Of a DNA stretch of 64,000 nt, positions 1-8,863 are shown in pieces. Source of the DNA: Streptomyces sp. NBC_01283 (lineage in GTDB: Bacteria > Actinomycetota > Actinomycetes > Streptomycetales > Streptomycetaceae); NCBI RefSeq assembly GCF_041435335.1, contig NZ_CP108430.1, positions 4,247,501 through 4,311,500 of the forward strand, given 5' to 3'. The position numbers and the translations under genes are program-made. Numbering within the stretch: position 1 is the first letter of the stretch; each line of letters begins with the position of its first letter. A model generated the notes under the pieces. The model made no database searches. It saw only the letters and a program-made list of their open reading frames with translations, and was not told the DNA's origin.

Positions 1-333
1 ACCGACAGCGGGTCCGAGGTCGAGTACGACCGTGAGGCCAAGCCGGGCATCTCGAATCTGCTGGAGATTCTTGCGTCTTGTGAGGGTGGGAACCCCGAGG
101 GCTTGAGCGGTGCATACGAGACGTACGGGGCTTTGAAGAAGGACACCGCCGACGCCGTGGTGGAGCTCTTGAGGCCCCTGCAGGAGAGGCACAAGGAGCT
201 GGTTGCCGACCCCGCGTATGTAGAGGAGGTGTTGCGGCGGGGGGCCGAGCGGGCGAGGGCGATGGCCAGGCCGACGGTGGACACCGCTTATCGCGCGATC
301 GGTCTGCTGCCGCCGGTGAACGAGGCGCGGTAG
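1..333 (+). CDS. trpS: Tryptophan--tRNA ligase, C-terminal part (5' truncated by window)
   Basis: The reading frame is open from base 1 and stops at 331-333, giving the last 110 residues. They read as the C-terminal helical region of a class I tryptophanyl-tRNA synthetase: the GISNLLEI segment, the spacing GLSGAYETYGALKKDTADAVVE, and the RARAMARPTVDTAYRAIGL ending are typical of actinobacterial TrpS. The enzyme charges tRNA-Trp in the cytoplasm. The catalytic HIGH and KMSKS motifs lie upstream of the window and cannot be inspected. The 3' end overlaps the convergent regulator gene by 46 bp, so no terminator separates the two. Identity is inferred from the C-terminal sequence only. Confidence 0.85.
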   Translation, partial: TDSGSEVEYDREAKPGISNLLEILASCEGGNPEGLSGAYETYGALKKDTADAVVELLRPLQERHKELVADPAYVEEVLRRGAERARAMARPTVDTAYRAIGLLPPVNEAR

Positions 334-1346
334 GCGCGGGGGCTGGTGGTGAGGCGCGATGCGAAGTGCTGGCGCATGGTGACCTCGCTGCCGAAGCCCG
401 CGCGGCGTGCGACTTCGGGCATGGGCAGGTCGGTGCGTTCGAGGAGCTTCTGCGCGGCCGCCAGGCGCTGGTCCAACAGCCAGCGCAGTGGAGTGGTGCC
501 GGTGGCCGCGGTGAAGTGACGGGCGAAGGTGCGTGCCGACATACCTGCCTGGGCGGCGAGGTCGGTGACGGTGAGCGGTTCGTGGAGGTGACAAAGGGCG
601 TACTCGCGTACGGAGGCGAGGGCATCGGCGTCGCGGTCGGCGTGCGGGGTGGGGTGCTCGATGAACTGGGCCTGGGTGCCGGTTCGGAAGGGGGCGGTGA
701 CCATCGAGCGGGCGATGGTCGCGGCTGCTTCGGAGCCGTGGGCCTTGCGGACCAGGTGCAGGCAGAGGTCGATGCCGGCGGCCGTGCCTGCGGCGGTCCA
801 GATGTTGTCGTCCTCGATGAAGAGGGCGTCGGGTTCGACGGAGACGAGGGGGTGGTGGGCACGGAGCAGGTCGACGAGGCCCCAGTGGGTGATCGCGCGG
901 CGGCCGTCGAGGAGGCCTGCCTGGGCGAGGGTGAAGGCGCCGCCGCAGAGGGCCGCGATGGTGGTGCCTCGGGTGTGCGCCTTGCGCAGGGCTTCCAGGA
1001 CCGGGGGTGGTGCGGGGGTGAGGTGGTCGTCGAGGCCGGGGACGACGATCAGGTCGCTGCCGGTGAGGCGGTTCAGCCAGGCGAGGGTGCGGTCGGGGGC
1101 GAGGGTGAGGGCGCCGCGCATCGGGACGGGGGCGGGGTCGGTGCCGACACGGCGGAGATTGAAGGGGGGTACGCCTCGGTCGGTGCGGTCCGTGCCCCAG
1201 ACCTCCGTGATGACCGAGACGTCGAAGGCGCGGATGCCGGGGAAGGCGAGCAGGGCGATGCGCTGTGGGGCGGTGCGCTGTGGGGCGGTGGTGGCTGTGG
1301 TGACCGCTGTGGCGGGGGTCGCGGCGGTGACGGGAGGCTTGGGCAC
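288..1346 (-). CDS. GlxA-family transcriptional regulator (DJ-1/PfpI-like domain + AraC HTH)
   Basis: 352 aa from a GTG start. Residues about 27-210 form a DJ-1/PfpI glutamine-amidotransferase-like domain with the nucleophile-elbow sequence ALCGGAF (Cys134). Residues about 240-345 form an AraC-type double helix-turn-helix ending in ARRAGFGSEVTMRQHF, the conserved second HTH. This architecture is that of GlxA-type regulators, in which the amidase-like domain is thought to sense a ligand rather than act as a peptidase. The N-terminus is low-complexity (Thr/Ala/Pro), so the true start may be a little downstream. The gene lies 74 bp from the divergent cysteine hydrolase gene, which is a plausible target. 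Its 3' end overlaps trpS convergently. Confidence 0.85.
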   Translation of the reverse strand: MPKPPVTAATPATAVTTATTAPQRTAPQRIALLAFPGIRAFDVSVITEVWGTDRTDRGVPPFNLRRVGTDPAPVPMRGALTLAPDRTLAWLNRLTGSDLIVVPGLDDHLTPAPPPVLEALRKAHTRGTTIAALCGGAFTLAQAGLLDGRRAITHWGLVDLLRAHHPLVSVEPDALFIEDDNIWTAAGTAAGIDLCLHLVRKAHGSEAAATIARSMVTAPFRTGTQAQFIEHPTPHADRDADALASVREYALCHLHEPLTVTDLAAQAGMSARTFARHFTAATGTTPLRWLLDQRLAAAQKLLERTDLPMPEVARRAGFGSEVTMRQHFASRLTTSPRAYRASFTGGSRPIAR

Positions 1347-1420
1347 GGTGGCAGTAAACCATCGGTCGATGGCTTTCTTCCCTCTGGGCCCGAGGGTGGT
1401 GCGTTGGCAGCATCGTCGTC

Positions 1421-2008
1421 ATGGAGATCGCAGGCAACGCAGCGCTGGTCGTGGTGGACGTGCAGAAGGGGTTCGAGGAGGAGGAGTTCTGGGGAGCGCG
1501 GAACAACCCGGGGGCCGACGAGAACATCGCGTCGCTCATCGACACCTGGCAGGCCACGGGGCGGCCGGTCGTCTTCGTACGGCATGACTCGTCTCATCCG
1601 CGGTCGCCGCTGCGACTGGGGCATGAGGGCAACGACTTCAAGGAGTACGTCGAGCAGCGGCGTGGGAAGGGGGCCGGGTCGGAGCTGTTCGTGAAGAAGA
1701 CCGTGAACTCTGCCTTCTACGGGACGCCGGATCTGGACGCGTGGTTCAAGGCGGAGGGGATCGACGAGTTCGTCGTGGCCGGGATCCAGACCAACATGTG
1801 CGTGGAGACGACGGCGCGGATGGGAGGGAACTTGGGGTATCGGGTGCTGTGCGCGCTGGATGCCACGCACACGTTCGACCTTGAGGGGCCGTTCGGCTGG
1901 CGGCGCAGTGCGGAGGAGCTGGCGCAGGCCACGGCGGTTTCGCTGCACGGCGGGCACTTCGCCGAGGTGCTGACCACGGAGGCTGTCGTCGACGCCGCGG
2001 GGCGGTGA
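1421..2008 (+). CDS. Isochorismatase-family cysteine hydrolase
   Basis: 195 aa from ATG, the usual length for the family. The catalytic triad is visible: Asp13 in ALVVVDVQKGF, Lys93 in FVKKTVNSAFYGT, and Cys127 in VAGIQTNMCVETTAR. Members hydrolyse amide or vinyl-ether bonds (nicotinamidase, N-carbamoylsarcosine amidase, isochorismatase); which substrate is used here cannot be read from sequence. It is divergent from the GlxA-like regulator (start 1346), an arrangement that suggests regulation by that protein. It is followed by a strong hairpin at 2069-2091, so it is probably monocistronic. Confidence 0.88.
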   Translation: MEIAGNAALVVVDVQKGFEEEEFWGARNNPGADENIASLIDTWQATGRPVVFVRHDSSHPRSPLRLGHEGNDFKEYVEQRRGKGAGSELFVKKTVNSAFYGTPDLDAWFKAEGIDEFVVAGIQTNMCVETTARMGGNLGYRVLCALDATHTFDLEGPFGWRRSAEELAQATAVSLHGGHFAEVLTTEAVVDAAGR

Positions 2009-2068
2009 GGGCGTGAGGCGGTGACGCGGTGATGCGGGGGCTTCCGGGGGTGGGGAAGGGTCGGTGTT

Positions 2069-2091
2069 GGGGGCGCCGGGAGGGCGCCCCC
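2069..2091. terminator. Bidirectional hairpin terminator between convergent genes
   Basis: Perfect 9-bp stem GGGGGCGCC/GGCGCCCCC with a 5-nt loop (GGGAG), lying between the ends of the cysteine hydrolase gene and proC. There is no T-run, as is common in Streptomyces. Confidence 0.7.
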
Positions 2092-2115
2092 GGCCCTCCT
2101 GCCCCGGTCGGTCGG

Positions 2116-2928
2116 CTAGCTGTTGTTGCCGGAGGCCAGTTCGCGGCTGCGGTCGCGGGCGGCTTCGAGGGCGGCGATGAGGGCTGCTCGTACGCCGTGG
2201 TTCTCGAGTTCGCGGATGGCGTTGATGGTGGTGCCGGCCGGGGAGGTGACGTTCTCGCGGAGCTTGACCGGGTGTTCGCCGCTGTCGCGGAGCATCACGG
2301 CGGCGCCGATCGCGGCCTGGACGATGAGGTCGTGCGCCTTGTCGCGGGGCAGGCCGAGGAGGATGCCCGCGTCGGTCATGGCCTCGACCAGGTAGAAGAA
2401 GTACGCCGGGCCTGAGCCGGAGAGGGCCGTGCAGGCGTCCTGCTGGGTCTCGGGGACGCGGAGGGTCTTGCCGACGGCGCCGAAGATCGCTTCGGCGTGG
2501 GCGAGGTGCGCGGCGGTGGCCTGGCTGCCCGCGGAGATGACGGACATGCCTTCGTCCACGAGGACCGGGGTGTTGGGCATGACGCGGACGACGGGGGTGC
2601 CTTCGGCGAGGTGCTCCTCGATGAAGGAGGTGGTGATGCCGGCGGCGGCGCTGATGACCAGGCGGTCGGGGGCGATGTGCGGGGCGAGTTCCTCCAGGAG
2701 GCGGCCCATGTCCTGCGGCTTGACGGCGAGGATGAGGGTGTCGGCCTGCTTGGCGGCTTCGGCGTTGCTGACGGGGTCGACGCCGTAGCGGGTGCGGAGT
2801 TCCGCGGCGCGTTCGGAGCGTCGGGTGGTGACCAGGAGGTCGGCGGGGGCCCAGCCGGCCCGGATCATTCCGCTGAGGAGGGCTTCGCCGATCTTGCCGG
2901 TGCCGATGACTGCTACGGGCTGGGGCAT
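2116..2928 (-). CDS. proC: Pyrroline-5-carboxylate reductase
   Basis: 270 aa, full length for ProC. An N-terminal Rossmann fold is marked by VIGTGKIGEALLSGM (GTGKIG at residues 9-14). The C-terminal dimerisation/catalytic domain carries the P5CR signature region GSGPAYFFYLVEAM followed by LGLPRDKAHDLIVQ. The enzyme reduces delta-1-pyrroline-5-carboxylate to proline with NAD(P)H, the last step of proline synthesis. The gene stands alone: the next minus-strand gene upstream is the exporter permease, with a 75-bp gap. Confidence 0.96.
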   Translation of the reverse strand: MPQPVAVIGTGKIGEALLSGMIRAGWAPADLLVTTRRSERAAELRTRYGVDPVSNAEAAKQADTLILAVKPQDMGRLLEELAPHIAPDRLVISAAAGITTSFIEEHLAEGTPVVRVMPNTPVLVDEGMSVISAGSQATAAHLAHAEAIFGAVGKTLRVPETQQDACTALSGSGPAYFFYLVEAMTDAGILLGLPRDKAHDLIVQAAIGAAVMLRDSGEHPVKLRENVTSPAGTTINAIRELENHGVRAALIAALEAARDRSRELASGNNS

Positions 2929-3003
2929 GTGTGGGTCACCCTCCAGGTGCGGGGCTAGCGGGTCAGCGCTTCAGCTGGGTGGGGTCATCCTCGCATTGGT
3001 GGG

Positions 3004-3741
3004 TCAGGCGGTGCGGCGGCGGAGGGTGGCGGCACCCAGGGCGAGGACGAGTACGGCGCAGCCCGCGACGATGACGGCGTCGCGGATGAAGTCGCCGGTG
3101 ATGTCGGGGTGGCGGAGGACTTCGTTCATGCCGTCCACGGCGTAGGACATGGGGAGGACGTTCGAGATCGCTTCGAGGGCGGGCTGCATCTGGTCGCGCG
3201 GAGTGAACAGGCCGCAGAGGAGGAGCTGGGGGAAGATCACGGCCGGCATGAACTGGACGGCCTGGAACTCGGATGCCGCGAAGGCGGAGACGAAGAGCCC
3301 GAGTGCCGTGCCGAGCAGGGCGTCGAGGAGAGCGACCAGGAGCAGCAGCCAGGCGGAGCCGGTGACGTCGAGGCCGAGGGCCCACAGGGCCAGGCCGGTG
3401 GCGAGGACGGACTGGATGACGGCGAGGAAACCGAAGGCGAGGGCGTAGCCCGCGATGAGGTCGCCCTTGGCGAGGGGCATCGCGAGGAGGCGTTCGAGGG
3501 TGCCCGAGGTGCGTTCGCGGAGGGTGGCGATGGAGGTCACCAGGAACATCGTGATGAGGGGGAAGATGCCGAGGAGCGAGGCGCCGATGGAGTCGAAGGT
3601 CTGCGGGCTGCCGTCGAACACGTACCGCAGGAGCAGGAGCATCACGCAGGGGACGAGCAGCATCAGCGCGATGGAGCGGGGGTCGTGGCGGAGCTGCCGC
3701 AGGACACGGGCCGCGGTGGCGAAGGTGCGGTAGGTGTTCAT
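3004..3741 (-). CDS. ABC-2 type transporter permease
   Basis: 245 aa with about six hydrophobic segments and the ABC-2 (DrrB-like) pattern: an N-terminal cytoplasmic helix with LRQLRHDPRSIALMLLVPCVMLLLL, a large region after TM1, and the conserved ERTSGTLERLLAMPL coupling segment at about residues 75-90. It should form the membrane channel of an exporter with the ATPase encoded immediately upstream. The start ATG at 3741 overlaps the ATPase stop (ATGA), so translation is probably coupled. The substrate cannot be predicted; drug, lipid or antibiotic export is typical for the family. Confidence 0.9.
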   Translation of the reverse strand: MNTYRTFATAARVLRQLRHDPRSIALMLLVPCVMLLLLRYVFDGSPQTFDSIGASLLGIFPLITMFLVTSIATLRERTSGTLERLLAMPLAKGDLIAGYALAFGFLAVIQSVLATGLALWALGLDVTGSAWLLLLVALLDALLGTALGLFVSAFAASEFQAVQFMPAVIFPQLLLCGLFTPRDQMQPALEAISNVLPMSYAVDGMNEVLRHPDITGDFIRDAVIVAGCAVLVLALGAATLRRRTA

Positions 3742-4535
3742 CGGGGGCTCCTGGTGGGGGTGGTGTCAGGGGACTTCTGGGCGGCTACTGCCTCGTCGAC
3801 CAGGTGGAGGAAGGCCGCTTCGACGGTTTCGGTGGCGGTGCGGGTGCGCAGGGCCTCCGGGGTGTCGTCGGCGAGGAGCTCGCCCTCGCGCATCAGGAGG
3901 AGGCGGTGGCAGCGTTCGGCCTCGTCCATGACGTGCGAGGAGACGAGGATCGTGGTGCCTCGGTCAGCGGCGATGGAGTGGAAGAGGTTCCACAGGTCGC
4001 GGCGGAGTACGGGGTCGAGGCCGACGGTGGGTTCGTCGAGCACGAGGAGTTCCGGGGCGCCGAGGAGGGCGACCGCCAGGGAGACGCGGCTGCGCTGGCC
4101 GCCGGAGAGGTTGCCCGCGAGGGCGTCGGCGTGGGTCGTGAGGTCGACGTCTTCGATGGCCCGCGTGACGTGTTCGTGGCGGCGGTGGGCGGCGGGGCCG
4201 CGGCCGGGGTCAAGGACGGCTGCGAAATAGTCCAGGTTCTGGCGGACGGTGAGGTCGTCGTAGACCGAGGGGCTCTGGGTGACGTAGCCGATGCGGGAGC
4301 GGAGGCCGGGGGCGCCGGCCGGCTGGTCTAGGACCTTCAGGGTGCCGATGACCTTGGCCTGGGTGCCGACCGTGGCGCGCATGAGGGTGGATTTGCCGCA
4401 CCCCGAGGGGCCCAGGAGGCCGGTGATCTGTCCCTTCGGGACGGTGAAGTCCAGGCCCTTCAGGACGGTGCGGGGGCCTCGGACGACGGTCAGGTCCGCC
4501 GCCTCGATGGCAGGCGGTTCCTCAATATTCATCAT
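3738..4535 (-). CDS. ABC transporter ATP-binding protein
   Basis: 265 aa. Walker A is GPSGCGKST (42-50), the Q-loop glutamine is near 87 (GYVTQSPS), the signature is LSGGQ (143-147), and Walker B is LLVLDE (163-168), followed by PTVGLDP and the H-loop SSH. This is a complete nucleotide-binding domain of the DrrA/multidrug or ABC-2 exporter type. It partners with the downstream permease, overlapping it by ATGA. Two adjacent ATGs (4535 and 4532) could serve as start; both lie within a short palindrome (4531-4543), suggesting that expression may be blocked by a repressor bound at the start codon. Confidence 0.92.
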   Translation of the reverse strand: MMNIEEPPAIEAADLTVVRGPRTVLKGLDFTVPKGQITGLLGPSGCGKSTLMRATVGTQAKVIGTLKVLDQPAGAPGLRSRIGYVTQSPSVYDDLTVRQNLDYFAAVLDPGRGPAAHRRHEHVTRAIEDVDLTTHADALAGNLSGGQRSRVSLAVALLGAPELLVLDEPTVGLDPVLRRDLWNLFHSIAADRGTTILVSSHVMDEAERCHRLLLMREGELLADDTPEALRTRTATETVEAAFLHLVDEAVAAQKSPDTTPTRSPR

Positions 4536-4543
4536 GTGATGAT
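4531..4543. promoter_or_regulatory. Palindrome over the start codon of the ABC exporter operon
   Basis: ATCAT-GTG-ATGAT, a perfect 5-bp-arm dyad covering the ATG of the ATPase gene in a locally AT-rich patch. Its position would suit a repressor operator or a leaderless transcript start. No regulator gene lies next to it. Confidence 0.35.
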
Positions 4544-4587
4544 TATGGCGTCTCCGGCGCGGGGGCCGTCAAGGGCTTCCGGCGGCG

Positions 4588-5370
4588 CTACCGGGGGGCG
4601 GGGCGGAGATTGCGTACGACCGTGAGGTCCACGGCGTATGCCTCCTCCACCGTCCCGTCCGGGAAGAGGTCGAGCAGATGTGCGCGCTCGGCGGCGAGGA
4701 CCGGTGCGGACTTCTCCGGGCCGAGCACCGCGAAGTAGGAGCGGCTGCCGAGGTGCGCGAGGTGTACGTCGACGGGGACGCGGCGGGTCCAGTACAGGCG
4801 GCGGTAGACCGGACGGAGGTCCGGGAACAGGCCGAGGATGATCCCGGCGGCGTCGGCCGTGATGCCGTGCGTGTGATAGCCGGGGAGGCGCGACTTGAGG
4901 CGTTCCTCCTGGTCGACGGTCCAGGCTGTGTCCGGGTCGGGCACGTTCCACCAGAGGGCGAGCGCGCCGCCGGGGCGCAGGACCCGTAGTGCCTCCGACA
5001 GGGAGCGGGCCGGGTCGGTCCAGTGCCAGGACTGGGCGTAGGTGATGAGGTCGGCCGTGTCGTCCGCGAGGGGGAGAGCGTCGCCGACGGCCCGCAGGAG
5101 AGGGGTGTCCGGCAGCGCCGCCCGCAGCTGGGCACCCATGGCGGGGCCCGGTTCCACGGCCACGACCCGCGCGCCTCGGTCCAGGAGGAGACGGGTGGCT
5201 ATACCGGTACCGGCACCCACGTCGACGGTACGGGCGCCGTGCAGGGGTAGTTCCGCGAGTTCCTCGACGGTGGTGAAGAGGTGGGGCGGATAGCCGGGGC
5301 GGGCGGCGGCGTACTGGGCGGCCACGGAGTCGAAGGAGAGGGCGAAGGGAGACGCGGCGTGATCATCCAT
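4588..5370 (-). CDS. Class I SAM-dependent methyltransferase
   Basis: 260 aa. The glycine-rich SAM-binding motif I is VDVGAGTGIATRLL (residues 49-62), followed by an acidic residue in VVAVEPGPAM and the post-motif segment ITYAQSWHWTDP, typical of UbiE/Methyltransf_11-like enzymes acting on small molecules. The C-terminal part (about 150-260) has aromatic and basic residues and would form the substrate lid. Substrate is unknown. It lies 52 bp upstream of the ABC exporter on the same strand and could be cotranscribed with it. Confidence 0.85.
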   Translation of the reverse strand: MDDHAASPFALSFDSVAAQYAAARPGYPPHLFTTVEELAELPLHGARTVDVGAGTGIATRLLLDRGARVVAVEPGPAMGAQLRAALPDTPLLRAVGDALPLADDTADLITYAQSWHWTDPARSLSEALRVLRPGGALALWWNVPDPDTAWTVDQEERLKSRLPGYHTHGITADAAGIILGLFPDLRPVYRRLYWTRRVPVDVHLAHLGSRSYFAVLGPEKSAPVLAAERAHLLDLFPDGTVEEAYAVDLTVVRNLRPAPR

Positions 5371-5440
5371 ACCCTCATCGTGACCGCTTCGGGGGTGGGG
5401 CGGGAGGGCTGGGCGTGGATCTGCCGCGCGTGCGGGCTGC

Positions 5441-5965
5441 TCAGGCTCTTCTCTTCTTCCGGGAGGGGTTGCCAGTGCGGCGGGCGGTGCGTTGGGTGTA
5501 CTGCTGGCGGGCTGCTTCGTATTCCTCGCGGTGGAGCTTTTCGCCGGGGGCCTCGGTGAGGGAGCGGAAGAAGTGGGCGAGGAGTACGCCCACGAAGCCG
5601 ATCGTCAGGAGGCCGCGCATCGACGACTGGGACGCCGGGTCGTGGCGCCGGGTGAACCCCTCCCAGGTGCGGCGGAAGGCGACCGCGCTGCAGATCGAGA
5701 ACATGATGAGGACCAGGAAGTTCACGAACGTCCCCACGTCCGCGACCGCCATGCCCTCGTACGCGAAGCGCAGCACGAAGCAGCCGGCCGCCGCCGCCAG
5801 CAGCGAGCCCACCGCGACGCCCGCGCGGCGCATTCCGTAGCCGTTGTCGTGGCCGACCCAGGTCGTGCCGAAGAAGCGGAGGGGCTCGGGCTGCGGGCCG
5901 GGGGCCGTCGAAGGTGCCGCGGCTGCCGTGCCCGTGCTGTCGGGGGTGCTGGAATCTGCGCTCAC
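5441..5965 (-). CDS. Conserved membrane protein of unknown function
   Basis: 174 aa. The first 30 residues are Ser/Thr/Ala/Pro-rich and probably disordered. About three hydrophobic segments follow (near residues 48-66, 73-93 and 120-135), then a strongly basic Arg/Lys tail ending KKRRA. I do not recognise the family. The predicted topology is an integral membrane protein with a cytoplasmic basic tail. It is 70 bp upstream of the methyltransferase gene on the same strand. Confidence 0.7.
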   Translation of the reverse strand: MSADSSTPDSTGTAAAAPSTAPGPQPEPLRFFGTTWVGHDNGYGMRRAGVAVGSLLAAAAGCFVLRFAYEGMAVADVGTFVNFLVLIMFSICSAVAFRRTWEGFTRRHDPASQSSMRGLLTIGFVGVLLAHFFRSLTEAPGEKLHREEYEAARQQYTQRTARRTGNPSRKKRRA

Positions 5966-6137
5966 CCGTCGAGTATCGCCCGCCGTGGCCGCGGTGCGGG
6001 TCCAGGACCTCGCCGGGCAGGCTCGCCCTATTCGTCCCCCGCCTTGCCCTCCCCTACCACTCGGCGGCTAGTTTGTGGGGCAGGACCGATAAACGGGCTC
6101 ATGCGAAAACTGGTGCACGCGGGACGGGAGGTCGAGA

Positions 6138-8405
6138 GTGTCGCTCCGCGGAGGTGACCCCGCCGAGATCGGCGGTTACCCGCTCGAGGCACGGCTCGGC
6201 TCGGGCGGCATGGGCACCGTCTACCTGGCGCGCACGGCGTCCGGGCGGCCCGTGGCGATCAAGCTGATCCACCAGCAGTTCGCGGGGGACGAGGAATTCC
6301 GCATCCGCTTCCGGCAGGAGGTCGCGGCGGCACGGCGGGTCAGCGGAGCGTTCACCGCCGCCGTGATCGACGCCGACCCGGAGGCCGAGCACCCGTGGAT
6401 GGCGACGACCTATATAGAGGGACACACCCTCGCCCAGCAGATCGCCAAGAACGGCCCGCTGACCGGCGCGGATCTGCGTACGCTCGCCATCGGTCTGACG
6501 GAGGCGCTGCGTGACATCCACCGGGTGGGCGTCGTGCACCGTGACCTCAAGCCCTCGAACGTCGTGCTCTCGCCCGAGGGGCCGCGCGTCATCGACTTCG
6601 GCATCTCGCGCGCCGCGGACCAGCAGACGCTGACGATGACGGGGCGGGTCATCGGCACGCCGCCCTTCATGTCGCCGGAGCAGTTGCAGGCGCCGCGCGG
6701 CGTCGGGCCGCGCTCCGACGTCTTCTCGCTGGGCACGCTGCTGGTGTACGCGGCGACGGGGCAGGGGCCGTTCGATGCGGACAGCCCATATATGACGGCG
6801 TATCAAGTGGTGCACGAGGCGCCGGAGCTGGACGCCGTACCGGCCGCGCTGCGTGCGGTGGTCGAGCCGTGCCTCGACAAGGACCCCGACGCGCGGCCCT
6901 CCGCGGACCAGCTCCTGGAACGGCTGCGGGACCTGCCGGTCGAGTTGGGGGACGCGGCCGGGGTGCGGGCCAGTCGTACGCGGGACATCGATACCCAGCA
7001 TCACCGGTCCTCCGTGGACAGGACCGGGCCCGGGTCAGGTCCAGCCGAAGCCGAAGCGGCAGCCGACGGTGCTCTCAACACCCCTCGCCCACGCCGTCGT
7101 TGGCGCACCGTGCTCGCCGCCGCCGTAGCCGTGGCCGCGCTCGGCGGCGGGATCGCGGCGCTCCAGCTCGGCTCGTCCGACGAATCCACCGGTGATGACG
7201 GCGACGGCAAGGACCGCACCGTCGCGGCGGCCGAGGCCCCTCTGCCCGGCGGCTTCCGGCCGTGGCGCACGACGGTGCCCAACGACAAGGGCATCCCGGA
7301 CGAGGTGCGCTGCGTGCCACGCGGGGACGCGTTGTTCTGCGGGGGCGGCGGAGTCATCGCGAGCCGGCTGCGGATCTCCGACGGCAAGGAGGTCTGGAAG
7401 GTCCAGAGCCCCGGTGTGCCCATGCAGGGCATGCACATCGTGGGCGCGACCAACGACACCGTCCTCGGCTACCGCATCCCGGATGGCGCGTCGTCCGGCA
7501 AACCCGTCGAACTGGCGGCCCTGGACGCCAGGACCAGCAAGGAACTGTGGTCACGGCCGATCGGCAGCCAGTCCCAGATCTACACCGGGCGTTCGCAGGA
7601 CGCGGTCCTCTCCGGCTCGACGGTCCTCTCGGTCGACGCGGGCCGTACGCACGTCGAGGCCAGGGACGCGCACAGCGGGCGTTCGCTCTGGTCGACGCCG
7701 TTCCCCGCGGGCTCGGAGTGCACACCGGTCCCGGCGGGCCAGCGGATGTACGCGATGTGCGCGCCCTCCGCCGAGGTCGACAACGTCGAGGTGAACCATC
7801 CCGTCCTCCACACTCTCGACCTCAAGGGGGGCACCTTCGGCAAGGGCATCCCGGTCGAGGGGCCCGTGCACCCGGTGGGTGACAGCGAGGGCAGGCTCGT
7901 CCTCCTTCACCAGCGTCTGAAGGGGCCCGAGTTCATCGGGTACGACAAGGTGCTGCGGGTCGAGCCGGGCAGCGGCCGTGTCTCGGCCCGGCCGCTGAAG
8001 AAGACGTACGGCGCCACGTCCGGCATCGCGGACGGCACGGTCTACTTCACGGAGCAGACCGGGCGGATCAGCGCGGTGGATCCGGCGACCGGCCGGCAGA
8101 AGTGGTCCCGGCAGACGAACGTCGAGGGCGCTTCCGGGCCCGTGCCGGACGCGAATCCGGTCGGCGGCAGCGGCACCGGGTCAGGTGCCGGGGCCCTGTA
8201 CTTCAGCTCGGCCAGCGGACGCGTCGTCGCCCTCTCGCCGCGCGGCGGCACACCCCTCTGGACCACGGATCCGCGGGCGGAGGGCCTCGCCGGTGAGGTG
8301 AACGCGAGTCCGCGGGTCGCGGTCTCGGGGCGTGTGGTGGTCGTGACGGCGGCCAAGAACACCGTGTTCTCGTTCGACGCGACGAGGCCGCCGAAGTCCG
8401 GGTGA
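6138..8405 (+). CDS. Serine/threonine protein kinase with PQQ-like beta-propeller ectodomain
   Basis: 755 aa from GTG, with GGGAGG 6 nt upstream. Residues 13-270 form a complete Hanks-type kinase: glycine loop GSGGMGTVY, Lys42 in VAIK, catalytic HRD at 134-136 (Asp136), DFG at 153-155, and GTPPFMSPEQ in the activation segment. A Pro/Ala-rich juxtamembrane linker leads to one TM helix (about 320-347). The remaining ~400 residues show repeated W-x-x-P/G segments such as GKEVWKVQSP, TSKELWSRPI and GRQKWSRQT, typical of PQQ-like beta-propeller blades, and should be extracellular. It probably couples an envelope ligand to cytoplasmic phosphorylation. The stop codon sits within a 14-bp hairpin. Confidence 0.92.
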   Translation: MSLRGGDPAEIGGYPLEARLGSGGMGTVYLARTASGRPVAIKLIHQQFAGDEEFRIRFRQEVAAARRVSGAFTAAVIDADPEAEHPWMATTYIEGHTLAQQIAKNGPLTGADLRTLAIGLTEALRDIHRVGVVHRDLKPSNVVLSPEGPRVIDFGISRAADQQTLTMTGRVIGTPPFMSPEQLQAPRGVGPRSDVFSLGTLLVYAATGQGPFDADSPYMTAYQVVHEAPELDAVPAALRAVVEPCLDKDPDARPSADQLLERLRDLPVELGDAAGVRASRTRDIDTQHHRSSVDRTGPGSGPAEAEAAADGALNTPRPRRRWRTVLAAAVAVAALGGGIAALQLGSSDESTGDDGDGKDRTVAAAEAPLPGGFRPWRTTVPNDKGIPDEVRCVPRGDALFCGGGGVIASRLRISDGKEVWKVQSPGVPMQGMHIVGATNDTVLGYRIPDGASSGKPVELAALDARTSKELWSRPIGSQSQIYTGRSQDAVLSGSTVLSVDAGRTHVEARDAHSGRSLWSTPFPAGSECTPVPAGQRMYAMCAPSAEVDNVEVNHPVLHTLDLKGGTFGKGIPVEGPVHPVGDSEGRLVLLHQRLKGPEFIGYDKVLRVEPGSGRVSARPLKKTYGATSGIADGTVYFTEQTGRISAVDPATGRQKWSRQTNVEGASGPVPDANPVGGSGTGSGAGALYFSSASGRVVALSPRGGTPLWTTDPRAEGLAGEVNASPRVAVSGRVVVVTAAKNTVFSFDATRPPKSG

Positions 8406-8419
8406 ACTTCGGCGGCCTC
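8384..8419. terminator. Hairpin terminator overlapping the kinase stop codon
   Basis: Perfect 14-bp stem (8384-8397 pairs with 8406-8419, GAGGCCGCCGAAGT arms) with an 8-nt loop that contains the TGA. It lies between convergent genes and can serve both strands. Confidence 0.7.
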
Positions 8420-8453
8420 GGCCGTCCGTGCCGTGCCGTGCCTGTCGTGCGTA

Positions 8454-8756
8454 TCAGCAGCGAGGCGCCACGTAACCGTCGCTGCCCGTGCGGACGTACG
8501 TGTCGGAGACGTAGCGACCGCTGCCGATGCGGTCCCAGAGCTTCGACGTGCCGGTCGGACCCGTGACGTTCTCGCCCGGCTTCTGGCACTGGATCGTCAC
8601 TCGGGTGCCCGCCGAGAGGCGGCCCACCTTGCCGTACGACGTACCCGGGCCGGAGCGGACGTTGACGTCCGCCGCGATCGCGTACGTCCGTGCCGCCGCG
8701 GCCTCGACCGCCTCGACGGCCTGCGCCGACTCCGGTGCGATGACGTTCTCGCTCAT
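8454..8756 (-). CDS. Small SH3-like domain protein
   Basis: 100 aa from the ATG at 8756, chosen over the upstream start because GGGGGAGAG lies just before it. Residues 35-100 fit a bacterial SH3 (SH3b) domain: ADVNVRSGPGTSYGKVGRLSAGTRVTI is the canonical opening, and two cysteines follow (QCQKPG and the terminal RC). No signal peptide or TM is visible, so secretion is uncertain, although these domains often bind cell-wall peptides. The gene is monocistronic between the kinase and ilvD. Confidence 0.8.
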   Translation of the reverse strand: MSENVIAPESAQAVEAVEAAAARTYAIAADVNVRSGPGTSYGKVGRLSAGTRVTIQCQKPGENVTGPTGTSKLWDRIGSGRYVSDTYVRTGSDGYVAPRC

Positions 8757-8863
8757 GCTTCTCTCCCCCGTGAAGCGGCGGCTCGGGGCCGCCCTCTGCA
8801 TGTTCGTCACAGGGTGGACGCGTGAGCGAGGCGGGACGGTTGCGGCTTCGCCGGGCCGGCTGC

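Noticed and set aside
366..1694. 442-aa plus-strand open frame
   Set aside because: Gly/Glu/Val-rich shadow of the GlxA-like gene on the other strand; no recognisable domain.
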